From contig NC_053118.1 in assembly GCF_010015445.1 (NCBI RefSeq), positions 14,986,437 to 15,050,436 on the forward strand: a stretch of DNA of 64,000 nucleotides, written 5' to 3'. The notes below the pieces were generated by a model that made no database searches, was not told where the DNA came from, and saw only the letters and a list, made by a program, of their open reading frames with translations. The stretch is from Perca fluviatilis. Its lineage: Eukaryota > Chordata > Actinopteri > Perciformes > Percidae. The position numbers and the translations under genes were made by a program. Of this stretch, positions 36,801 to 64,000 are shown one piece after another. The first letter of the stretch is position 1. Each line of letters begins with the position of its first letter.

Positions 36801-37433
36801 TGCAGCAAATTCAAATGATTTCAGGTGTATTTGGAGAGCACTTCTTTTGCTTACCTGAGTTTCCAGCAAATCATTTTCTACTACGGCCTTTTCCCTCTTC
36901 AGCTGTGCATTTTCAAGTGACTGTGTTTCTGTCAATTCTAAGAGTTTGAAAGATAATTTAGCAAAAAATCAGGGGTGCATTTAAAACACATTTTTAACAG
37001 ATAATTATTGACAAGTTATGTAACTCTTCACTGGTAAAAGTTACAGCATGTGAATGCTAAGTACCTTTCACATCCTTTAGCTGGTCTTCAAGCTTCTTAT
37101 TCCTGAGGGATGTAAAAAATAATAGTTAACATTTTACCCCAAGGATTAACATTATATCATTATCTGCGCTTTCATAATTATGATATAATTATCCATTACT
37201 CTGCCATGGTCTTGCTGTTTTGTTGCATCAATTTAAGAAAACCACATGTGCAAAGCAAGTGTAAGTTCTTACATGCTTGTTGTCTTGGCGTTCTCTTCTA
37301 TCAACTTTTCAATTTGATCCGCTTGTGCCTGAAATTTCTTCAACAATGTCTGTAGAGGTGAAAATTAAAAGATTATTTCCCAAGATTATAAAGTTTCCTG
37401 AGCTACATTTAGGATATATATACACTACATTTA

Positions 37434-37472
<39 letters not shown>

Positions 37473-38549
37473 CTCCATTCATTGTCAGTTATGAGATTAC
37501 AGCAAATTCAAATGACTGAAGTGTATTTGGAGAGCACTTTTTTGCTTACCTGAGTTTCCAGTAAATCATTTTCTACTATGGCCTTTTCCCTCTTCAGCTG
37601 TGAATTTTCAAGTGACTGTGTTTCTGTCAATTCTAATTGGTTGAAAAATAATTTAGCAAAAAGAAAATCAGGGTTGCATTTTAACACATACTATTATTTA
37701 CAAGTTAAGTAACTCTTCACTTGTAAAAGTTACAGCATGTGAATTCTAAGTACCTTTCACATCCTTTAGCTGGTCTTCAAGCTTCTTATTTCTGAGGGAT
37801 GTAAAAAAAGAGATAATAGTTAACATTCCACTACCACAAGGATAATACCATTATAATACAATTATCTGCACATTATGTCATCATTATCTCTTACTCTGCC
37901 ATCGTCTTGCTGTTCTGGTGCTTCAATTTTTCCATCTCTTCAGACATATGTTCATAGGTCTTAAGGGCACCCTATAAGAAGAATTCACAGTGTGAATATC
38001 AGCATAATGGCAGAAAAACAAACAAAGAAAAAAAAAGCCACTAACGTTTAGGAAAAAGTTGGGGAAATGTATTCAGAGCTGGGCAGATTTTGTGTTGTAG
38101 CACTAGAGACAGACACAAATACCATCAGGAGGAATATGCTTTAAATGGGATTCTACAGAGAAAGAGAATACTGTACCTTCTTTTCCTCCAGTTCTGCTTG
38201 CACAGATTCATAATCTGCCGTCTTTTTCTCCAGAGTAACCAATCTGATCTGCAGCTCCTCCAGCTGTTGCTGGAGCCTGGTTGTGTCACTGCATAAAGCA
38301 TGTTAAGAACAGGAATGTGTTAAACCCAGTTGCATGCAACATGAAAGAACATATCTGTCTGTGTGTATTTATTCTTCAAAAACTAGCTACATCGGAAGAT
38401 AATTACTGAGGTTATTTAAGTATATTAGCCCTACAGAGTATTATTTCATTGACGCCATTATGAAAAAGCATGTTGAGGGTAGAAAAAAAATGAATATCTG
38501 CATATATCACATATACATATACATATATATATACACATATACATATGTG

Positions 38550-38639
<90 letters not shown>

Positions 38640-39513
38640 ACACACATATATATACATACATAAAATAACAGCAAAAGCAAACAGACACCTAACGTCAGTT
38701 AGCTAACTGTAGTTACAACTGTTTAGCTAGCTAGCAATATAGCTAGCTCACGTTGCTACTCAATAGTCTTGATTTTTATGCGTCTATGCTAACGTTAACT
38801 TGTTATATTATTTAGTAAGGAAATTCTAAATAACGCAGTTCAAAGTTAAAACGTATCTATTAAGTCAATTAATTTTAGTGGAAAGACAAATTAACGCAGA
38901 CAGCACACAAAGATAGTTACGTTAGGGAACAAATCGATAATTAAAGTTAGCTAGTAAACACAGATTATTACATTTATCTAGTTTACACCGGATTCCTGTC
39001 CCGGGCTCCGTCAAAATCTCAGTACAAAATGTGTATGTTTTCCTGAATACTGAAAGGTGTTAGATAGATATTTCAGAAAGACGAAGTAGCTATTTCAAGT
39101 GCCCAACTTCATGTCACGGCTAGCTAATTGACATTTATTTATGATTTGTTGCCATGACAATCAGAATACATTCTACTCACTCAGAAAGCGGTATCTTCTC
39201 TTTCAGTGCCAGAAATGACGACACATATTCGGTCAGGCTCTGTAATAAGAGACGGGACGAATCAAAACAAAAACAAACAAAGGAAAATGCATAATTACCA
39301 ACAACGTTCTGAGCTGATAAGATAAAAACAGATGAATCGCGTCACAATCGTTGATGACTCTTTATGTTCAGTCAACAAAGACGAAACAAAACTTTTTAAT
39401 TGACTTTTCTGTCATATAAAAGATGATCTGACCTGGTGCAAAACAGAGCAGTTCTGACAGTTTCCAACCGCGGCAATTGCTGCCGTTTTGGACTGACTGT
39501 CCCCTGGCATCAT
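28403..39513 (-). CDS. ice1: ICE1, little elongation complex scaffold (23 exons)
   Basis: ICE1 scaffolds the little elongation complex (ELL, ICE2, ZC3H8), which promotes Pol II transcription of snRNA genes at Cajal and histone-locus bodies; mammalian ICE1 is also linked to nonsense-mediated decay. Exons: 39513-39433, 39239-39181, 38288-38177, 37971-37895, 37791-37754, 37632-37550, 37349-37273, 37102-37065, 36937-36855, 36694-36618, 36384-36347, 36240-36158, 36057-36021, 35755-35699, 35571-35482, 35324-34957, 34345-31811, 30821-30653, 30442-30282, 29633-29443, 29304-29204, 29089-28991, 28602-28403. They sum to 4854 nt (1617 residues plus stop), all phases compatible. It starts MMPGDSQSK (human MMPGETHS). 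Residues about 28-300 are coiled coil, 300-1150 are acidic, Ser/Thr-rich and disordered, and 1150-1617 hold the conserved C-terminus. It is shorter than human ICE1 (about 2266), mostly in the disordered middle. An exon triplet is tandemly duplicated. Confidence 0.96.
29788..30148. mobile_element. hAT-type MITE in ice1 intron 19
   Basis: The 361-bp element starts TAGGGCTGCAC and ends GTGCAGCCCTA, an 11-bp perfect inverted pair. Near-identical 8-bp flanks CTTAAAGG and CTTAAAAG fit the 8-bp duplication of hAT elements. The interior has palindromic words built on ATATTGCGAT. There is no coding capacity. Confidence 0.82.
30990..31548. mobile_element. hAT-type MITE in ice1 intron 17
   Basis: The 559-bp element starts TAGGGCTGTG and ends ACACCCCTA. 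A perfect 8-bp duplication GTCACAAG flanks it at 30982-30989 and 31549-31556. Near each end are ATATTGCAATATATTTTGAT and ATATCGCGATACTC. It is a different family from the 29788 element, with a shorter terminal match. There is no coding capacity. Confidence 0.82.
31811..34345 (-). CDS. ice1: ice1 exon 17: large central exon
   Basis: A single 2535-nt exon encodes residues 467-1311. The first two thirds are acidic and Ser/Thr-rich, without a fold I recognise. From about residue 1000 the match to mammalian ICE1 is clear: [60 protein letters not shown] and [20 protein letters not shown]. It ends [12 protein letters not shown] before donor GTGAGT. A giant central exon is also typical of the mammalian gene. 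Confidence 0.96.
36158..36384 (-). CDS. ice1: ice1 exons 11-12: older relative of the repeated coiled-coil pair
   Basis: Two exons of 38 and 83 nt encode [12 protein letters not shown] and [20 protein letters not shown] plus ERNIDDLQ. Lengths and phases equal those of exon pairs 5-6 and 8-9. Residues line up at L-E-[DN], Q-L-x-[KR]-E-K-x-[IL]-[VL]-E and the final Q. This points to an older duplication of the pair, before the recent triplet duplication. The region is predicted coiled coil. Confidence 0.88.
36575..37228 (-). repeat. ice1: ice1 tandem duplication, copy B (exons 8-10)
   Basis: This 654-bp unit holds exons 8, 9 and 10 (37102-37065, 36937-36855, 36694-36618), 198 nt encoding 66 residues: [65 protein letters not shown]. 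It matches copy A at 187 of 198 exonic bases, and introns align throughout. Its right end carries a truncated exon 4. The unit is bounded by CAATTT at 36575-36580 and 37229-37234. Confidence 0.93.
37200..37234 (-). pseudogene. Truncated copy of ice1 exon 4
   Basis: The minus strand here resembles the last 35 nt of exon 4: CAGCAAGACCATGGCAGA against CAGCAAGACGATGGCAGA. It is followed by GTAATG where the real donor is GTAAGA. It lies within the intron between exons 7 and 8, lacks the exon 4 acceptor and has more substitutions than the flanking exons. It is a by-product of the duplication breakpoint falling inside exon 4. Confidence 0.85.
37229..37923 (-). repeat. ice1: ice1 tandem duplication, copy A (exons 5-7)
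   Basis: This 695-bp unit holds exons 5, 6 and 7 (37791-37754, 37632-37550, 37349-37273) plus the end of exon 4. It encodes [65 protein letters not shown]. It is longer than copy B mainly because of a (TA)n expansion at 37435-37468. Phases are 2-1-0-2, so adding 198 nt keeps the frame. CAATTT recurs at 37924-37929 within exon 4. Confidence 0.93.
37435..37468. repeat. (TA)n microsatellite, copy A only
   Basis: A TA tract in the intron between ice1 exons 6 and 7, preceded by a repeated ACATTTAGGATATA. The corresponding intron of copy B has no such tract, so it arose after the duplication. Confidence 0.95.
38505..38660. repeat. Complex AT/CATA repeat with internal near-palindromes
   Basis: Blocks of (TA)n alternate with ACATATACATATGTGTATAT, which occurs twice, in ice1 intron 2. 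The array is self-complementary and can form hairpins or cruciforms. The Tyr-Ile and Thr-His frames across it are not genes. Confidence 0.9.
39433..39513 (-). CDS. ice1: ice1 exon 1 and start codon
   Basis: Encodes [20 protein letters not shown] then NCSVLHQ; the mammalian protein begins MMPGETHS and continues ...CASLQQ. Two ATGs are adjacent (39513, 39510), and the first is chosen as in mammals. The exon ends in phase 0 at donor GTCAGA. Confidence 0.9.
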
Positions 39514-40145
39514 GGTAAGACAGATTCCACCGAAACCCTCACAGCCGTTATTGTATATAATGTAAATTGACGACTATGTCAATATGACACAAATTCCAGA
39601 CAGGTTCAAAATAAACTTCACATTTTCGCGTCTCCCACGTTGACCAAGGACCCAAGCCAGGACCCCAAAAGGGAGCTTCGTGAAATGCCGGTTAACCTAA
39701 AATTAAATTTTTCTTTCTACGTTATAACCACTTTCACGTTCTAGTATGTATTCAATTGACTGCGACTAAGATAGGCGTTCAGTTGTATATTATATTTTTT
39801 TTGTCGGCCGAAATATGATGTTTCCGGACATTCGGATTTAGCGTCAGGCAGTTCGTTATGGCAAATGGCATGGGCGTTTACAACAGCGCGTACAGGCCAG
39901 TAGGGGCAGTGTAACCGTCTAGCTAGTTAAGACTGCTACGGTAACAACACATCCGCGGTATACTCTACTATACTATACTCTACACTGCAAAGAGTCGGAA
40001 TCATGGATATATATACTTGGCATAGTATAGTGAGTATCAGTGAGAAATAATTTAGCTGAGTATGGAATTAATGATCTCACGTTTCGTTGATGCGTCTGAT
40101 GTGTTTTAAGAATATATTCGGAGGATTTTCTGAATCCCTCAACTG
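39514..40145. other. ice1 5' flank
   Basis: About 630 bp separate the ice1 start from the tRNA gene. The part at 39600-39960 is CpG-bearing and likely includes the ice1 promoter. No TATA box is placed convincingly. There is no other gene. Confidence 0.35.
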
Positions 40146-40217
40146 TCCCTGGTGGTCTAGTGGTTAGGATTCGGCGCTCTCACCGCCGCGGCCCGGGTTC
40201 GATTCCCGGTCAGGGAA
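40146..40217 (+). tRNA. trne-cuc: tRNA-Glu (CTC anticodon)
   Basis: A 72-nt intronless gene. The acceptor TCCCTGG pairs with TCAGGGA, the D arm contains TCTAGTGGTTAGG (A box), the anticodon stem CGGCG/CGCCG encloses loop CTCTCAC with CTC at 40179-40181, and the T arm is CCGGGTTCGATTCCCGG (B box). The discriminator base is A, and no CCA is encoded. A T run soon after (from about 40221) can stop Pol III. All arms are intact, so it looks functional and not SINE-derived. It charges glutamate and reads GAG codons. Confidence 0.97.
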
Positions 40218-40548
40218 CACATTTTTAAATCTCAAAAAGCCATTATTACAGTCTGATACTGTTCTCCCAACTCTATGTCCACCATCAGTTTGCATCCTTC
40301 TAAGCACAATATCGTTTCCAAATGTGAAAAATTGCTTGTTCAGCTAGGTAAGCTATCCCAGCAACCTTACTTACCCTACACTCCTAAAAGACACATGTGA
40401 CCAGCATTTTTGGTGGATTTATTTAAGTGTTGAGACTGTATAGGTGTTTACATGGGTTTTGCTTCAATGTGTGCATTGGGTTACTTTTCTATACAGTCAG
40501 CAGAGGGTACTGTTATACAGATAACAGTGTTCCCAATCTATTATATAT

Positions 40549-40599
<51 letters not shown>

Positions 40600-40600
40600 T

Positions 40601-40661
<61 letters not shown>

Positions 40662-40663
40662 CA
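40549..40663. repeat. Compound (TC)n-(CA)n microsatellite
   Basis: About 50 bp of TC repeat passes directly into about 60 bp of CA repeat. The TC part is a homopyrimidine mirror repeat. Frames reading Ser-Leu then Thr-His across it are artefacts. Confidence 0.97.
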
Positions 40664-41582
40664 TGAAATCAAAGAGTATCGACAAAAAAATTGGGATTGT
40701 TGTTGGTGGATCCTGATGGAAAGATAATAGCCCTTTAACTTCAGATGAACCTTCTGAGTGTAGCCTCCAGGCTAAAGAGCCAAATCTCTCCAAACAGATG
40801 CAGTCAGAGATAGCATAGTTTCTCTAAAGTGGGAAGGGGAGTGCTGGGCATGCTTTCTCTCTTCTTGTCTCTCTCTGACAGATACTCTCCTCTGTTGCCT
40901 GACATGGGTTAGGTAACACTTTGGATGTTGCCAGATTTGTCTCTATCACCTTTTCTATCTACAGGGAGCCTTTGACTGATAACTATCTTTGTATAAACAA
41001 AATGCTTTATCCTCTTAATCCCTTTCTTCTTGTGTGGTTGGATTTTTCCCTCTTCTTTTTTTCTTTGTTAAACTGCTATAGCAAATTATACAGAGCGAGG
41101 TGGAAATACATTTTGCTGTCTAATGAAAGCCAAAGTCCCTAAAGCAATTGATTCTGAAAAAGAATATTAATCTAGGAAGAATTAGGAAGTAAATACAAAA
41201 ACTGGTCACCAATCACATTGACAGAAAAATACATCTCCATCGCATTCACACCTCAAGTAGTTTAGAGTCTCTAATGCACCTGAACTGCTCATTTAACAGC
41301 AGGAGGAAACCCAAACAGACAGTAAGAGACAATGCAAACCCCAGAATACTGTAGCCTATAGCAATCAAAAACAGATTTACATAGGTTTTCAGGTGTACAT
41401 TTTCAATACAGTACAATACTTTATTATTTCATTATTTTATAGAGATTTTTGTATGGATAAGTGTTTTCCTGCCTCACAATTTAAAATTTAATGTTGACCC
41501 ATTTGTGAAGCCCACTGATGGTTTTCAGGGTATTGTTCATGATTTAAACATTTGAAACACAGAAAAGATTTTTAACATTGTG

Positions 41583-41690
41583 TCTCTTCTCTTCTCTTCT
41601 CTTCTCTTCTCTTCTCTTCTCTTCTCTTCTCTTCTCTTCTCTTCTCTTCTCTTCTCTTCTCTTCTCTTCTCTATCTTTTCTTCTCTTCTC
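41583..41690. repeat. (TTCTC)n pentanucleotide array
   Basis: Roughly 18 uninterrupted copies of the 5-bp unit, then imperfect units to 41690. The plus strand is pure pyrimidine over about 90 bp, a sequence class able to form triplex DNA. Confidence 0.96.
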
Positions 41691-42408
41691 CATAAGATTG
41701 AGTTTTAACTTGACAGGGGTGCAAAGTGGCTGATGTCAGTGCATTCCATAAACTGGGGGGTGGGGTTGAGTAATCTGACTCACTGTGTGTTTGTGAGTGT
41801 GTGTGGTGTCAACAAACTGGCATTAATTAATAAAACTGTTCTGCATCTCTAAACGTCTTACAGACATTTGCTTGTGGAAAAAAAGCACTGTTAACTTGGC
41901 CTACATTTATTCAGTTATACAGTGTCTACACACACAAGCACAGAGACAGAGTAACACAGTGCCCACAGCTGACTGACTATATATCAACTAGAGAGGTGGT
42001 TGACATGGAGGAAAACCCCTTTTTCTTTCTATACCCACCTCTCCCTCTGGCTCACTCTCTCTCTTTCTCGCAGCATTTTTCTATGACAGCACCAAATACA
42101 TAGATGCCCTCCCTCTTCCCTTTTCTTTCTACTCTTTTTCGTTTCTCACACTCTTCTTCTTCTCTCCTCTCTCCCTCTCATCTGAAGGCCTTAGGGCTCT
42201 GCCCCGAGGATTATGACAATGGTGATTTTGTTTTGGGCATCTGTGTCTGCTTGACTTGTTGAGAAATGACTAAAGAGTAAAGCCCAGACACAAGATGTCA
42301 TAGGTGTTGACATGGCTAATACCGGTATTGGCATTACTGTTAGCCTGGGGGCTGACTTACAGTATGTGCTGTACTCCATTGCAGACTAAGGAAGAGAGCT
42401 AAGAATTA

Positions 42409-42903
42409 AGGCCTTTTTATGCTTCTAAGTAGAATCGACGGTGTACCCCCGCAGACCCCTCTGCGCCTATGCCGGACCCTACGCCGTGGCCTGACGTGCA
42501 CCTCTCGAAAAATGTAACTACACGTTGCAGTGATGCACGGCGCTCGGCCGTGGCTTGGTAGCGTTGCATTTCCCCTGACTCGTTTCCTGGTTCTCCTTCT
42601 CCATAAAGAACATGAAATCAAGGAGGGGGTTCACTTTTCCTGCTACAGATTTCCAACCTTGGTCAGAAAACACAGGGGAGACACTTTGTTTCTCTCACTA
42701 TGACTCTAGAGTCGGTACTCGCTCCGAAGCTAATCGGCGTCACTCTCTCACTTCTCCCTCGCTCTAACACACTCCCCCCACACACACACACACACACGCC
42801 GGCTCGACGCACACACCAGCGCACACGTATAAACATCAGGCCACTTTACGTAGGCTACGGCGAAAGCTCTGCGTGGAGCCTGCGCAGAACCATAAAAAGG
42901 CCT
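42409..42903. mobile_element. Harbinger-type MITE with TTA duplication
   Basis: The ends are AGGCCTTTTTATG and CATAAAAAGGCCT, a 13-bp perfect inverted pair. TTA lies directly outside both ends (42406-42408, 42904-42906), as expected for PIF/Harbinger. The 495-bp interior is CpG-rich, unlike its flanks, and includes a short CA tract at 42779-42798. No transposase is present. Confidence 0.82.
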
Positions 42904-42906
42904 TTA

Positions 42907-45643
42907 GGCTACAGGGTCATTTCTTAAATCATATTTACTTTCGTTTCTTAATGTTACGATATGACATGAAATTGTTCATCAATTACACAGTAAAAGGGTT
43001 TCAAAAGAATTGCTGAACATGGCTCAGTCCAGGAAACTAAACTTGATACAAAATAGAATTGCAGCAAACAGGTCAAGTTTGTTTGTATACCTCAATATCA
43101 CATAGACCTTTAACTTTAGAACCTTGACTGGGAATCTCAGGAGAAAGAGAAAACAGTGTAAGGAGGAGAAGGAGAATAGCCATAGCAGGAAACCATGTAA
43201 GAGGACCATAACTGCCCTATCCATCAGTTTAAACCCGCTCCAATCACAATTGTAATGTTCAAGTGAAAGGCGTTGTTGGTAGAGACAAACCCACACATAA
43301 TTACAGACGCTGCACTTCTCCTCAGCTGGATGGAGTGTTGTTTTGGTTTCACGGCCCGCAACGTTAAGGTTTTGATTCACCGCTCTCATCAACCTTGTTT
43401 TAAGCCACACCAGTTGTCCTCATTGACATAGTTTGGACAAACACTCACATTCATCTGGTGGCCATAAACAGAACTTCAAATAAATACTTATGCTGGACCT
43501 GACTGCTACATGTGTAAATAGGCAACTGTTTGCCAACACGCTTGCTATATCAACTTTTAAAGGTGATAATATGTCATTGTTGTGCTGGCCCCAAGTGGCC
43601 AAAAAATGTATTAATGCAGGTTTAACAATTCTGACTAACCCTAAACTAAACCTAGCTAAGTATTACCTTGCATGGCAGCTTGATCAATATCACAAGATCA
43701 CGCGTGAATCGCGGGATCACATATCAGACAAAAATCCATCTTCTCAGGCTCAAGTAATGCATTTGTGTCTGAACAGCAGCAAACCGAACCAATCAGCGTC
43801 TGATGAGGAGCTACTGGCAGCTACGGGCGTGGTTTATGTGTGTGACGGTATGGCGGACATGATAGATAGTTTTTTTTTTTTAAAGTGCCTGCCCTTTTCC
43901 AAACAGTTTCCAATGCTGGCTTCTCAGATGGTTCTGTGTTAAAAAAACATCTGGTGTGTCAGGTTAAGCTAAGCATGCACCAAGCCTAAACTGCAGTACT
44001 TTTCTGCACTGTGGAGATATGAATAGGGGAACTCAAGGCATGACGACAATATGGAGCTGACAGTCTTAATTAGCTTTGTAGCAACTCATTTGGTAATGGC
44101 TTGAATGTAACGTACATTCATTAATATCAAAAAGTTACGCACTAAAGCTCTAAGCCCAAAATGTATGATTGAAGGAATCAAGTTTTCTTTGAGAGCTTTT
44201 TTTTTTTTTTCCTTTTGGAAGAATATATGATGTAGACGTTTAAGTTTCACACCACCCCGGTAAGATCAAATTCACTCCAAATGAGAGCTGAAAAGAATGA
44301 AATCGGGACTCATGCCACAGCTGAGATACTGACATGACACACTTTTGTTTATTGTTATTTAATTTACATTGTAAAAATCACATTGAAAAAGCCATTACCT
44401 GTCTATCAGTGCTTTGAACCATTTTTGTTCCATATTAATGCATGCAATACATGACTTGTGTAAAACTGTAGGACAGTGTAATGAAAAAACAGAGCAGTGA
44501 CACTTCAGACAGCATGTTTATACCTTATGTCATGAAAAAAAGATTTCCACTTGACCGCTGTTGTAAATGATTGGTAATGTTAACTTGCTGAATTGGAATT
44601 TTGACTTTTGACATTTGACATTGACTTTTATTTTCTTCAAAAATAAAATAAATGTTTTGAATAAAAAATGTGCAGTTTGTCAGCATGAAATCCTATGAAA
44701 CGTAATACAAAAAATATAAAGGTAATGGGCTTAGAGTAGAGTAATACAATGGCACATCTATACTGCTTAATAATACAGTCTTCCAGCAACGCTGTATTGT
44801 AAAGCCAATAAATAAGACAAACAATACTGTACACGGGTCACACAATTCTTTTGTTCTTTCCTGAAACTGGAGGACTTCACATAGATTTGGTGACAGAAGA
44901 CATTGTTGTAGCACCGCTGAGTATGAAAGTCAGTTAACACAGCTTTGACCCATCTCAAAATAGCTCTTATGTATGATGCATTTCGTTTTGTTCTCTTCTT
45001 CTTCTTTTTTTTTTACATGACAACACAAAGCTTCCTGCTATTGTCCCAGTCTGTTTTGTATCAAGCCGTAGAGTAAAATTATGTTTTCTTACTTGCTTCT
45101 TGGATTCATCCCTTTTCATTATCAAACCCCAGATTTCCAATTGATCAAGAAATGCAGTGCAGACTAGGCCATATCACATGTTGTTGCGTGGCAGTGCCTG
45201 AAACCTCATCAACTGTTTTCTCTGTTGGCCTGCCATCATTGGCCTTTGGTTGACTGGGAGATGTTGGGTGTCCTGGGTACAGATCTGTTCAATCACATAC
45301 AGTACATAAACAAAGCTGGGATTTTTAAGGTTTTCAGTTTCTTTTAGATATGTCAGTCTTATTCGCTTTAATCAAAATCCCCATTTTGCTAGTTCCTCCT
45401 CATAATTCTCTCCTTTAGTTGTACTGTCCTGATCACATTCCTGTGTAGTGAATCAAGTTGTTGTATCCAGATGTCCGGCATCACAGGGGAGAAGAAAGGG
45501 CACCGCAACTCTCTTGCACTTCCAATGAAGTGTCATTTGTTTTACAGTGCTCGCCAGACGCTTAAAGCATGGGCGTCAAATTTAGTCTTTTGTCTATCTA
45601 ACTACCTATCTGTCCGTGTCACAGACAGAGTCACTCCGCATGA
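42907..45643. other. Repeat-like spacer and adamts16 3' UTR
   Basis: The part at 43505-43560 matches the dispersed repeat at 11640-11694. A 150-codon frame at 43490-43942 overlaps this repeat and is not supported as a gene. From about 44630 to 45643 the sequence is probably adamts16 3' UTR on the minus strand. Confidence 0.4.
44627..44632 (-). terminator. adamts16: Candidate adamts16 polyadenylation signal
   Basis: The minus strand reads AATAAA here, about 1.0 kb after the adamts16 stop codon. A second possible hexamer lies near 44349. Confidence 0.35.

Positions 45644-64000
<18,357 letters not shown>

Larger units (their letters stand above)
40218..42408. other. Intergenic interval, microsatellite-rich
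   Basis: There is no exon. The main contents are the CT/CA compound repeat and the CTCTT array listed separately, plus unremarkable AT-rich sequence. Confidence 0.45.

Noticed and set aside
43490..43942. 150-codon plus-strand frame
   Set aside because: It overlaps a dispersed repeat, has no recognisable domain, and no partner exons or promoter context.

Overview
The window is vertebrate nuclear DNA from a ray-finned fish, most likely a percomorph teleost. The evidence is split genes with canonical GT/AG introns, three conserved vertebrate genes, tRNA-derived SINEs of a type common in teleosts, a Tc1-like transposon, several short DNA-transposon relics and very many CA/GT microsatellites. I cannot name the species.

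All three protein genes lie on the minus strand, so transcription runs from high to low coordinates. At the right edge is the C-terminal part of adamts16 (64000 to 45644; nine exons, 407 residues, five TSP1 modules and a PLAC domain; the protease part is outside the window). Next is ice1, complete (39513 to 28403; 23 exons, 1617 codons), then tent4a, complete (26443 to 16278; 12 exons, 809 codons). I joined every exon by hand, and phases and reading frame agree from start to stop in all three. A tRNA-Glu(CTC) gene sits on the plus strand just upstream of ice1. The order ADAMTS16-ICE1-TENT4A in one orientation matches human 5p15, but here ICE1 and TENT4A are only 2 kb apart.

Layout: 1-14 kb holds no gene I can support, only repeats: a 339-bp MITE, an 839-bp inverted-repeat element with a second partial copy, a 39-bp minisatellite, a SINE and CA tracts. 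14-16.3 kb is probably the tent4a 3' UTR. 16.3-26.4 kb is tent4a, with a piggyBac-type MITE and another DNA-transposon relic in its introns. 26.4-28.4 kb is the tent4a 5' flank and the ice1 3' UTR, which carries a SINE. 28.4-39.5 kb is ice1, with two hAT-type MITEs in introns. 39.5-45.6 kb holds the tRNA, a Harbinger-type MITE, microsatellites and the adamts16 3' UTR. 45.6-64 kb is adamts16, including a 13.3-kb intron with nested transposons: a hAT relic split by a SINE, and a Tc1 element with DD38E spacing beside another MITE.

The three genes are conserved neighbours, not a pathway: a secreted matrix metalloprotease, the scaffold of the snRNA-transcribing little elongation complex, and a non-canonical poly(A) polymerase. 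The most unusual feature is inside ice1. A tandem duplication of about 650-700 bp copied three coiled-coil exons (38+83+77 nt) in frame, apparently through a 6-bp microhomology, and left a truncated copy of exon 4 in the new intron. It sits on top of an older duplication of the same exon pair.
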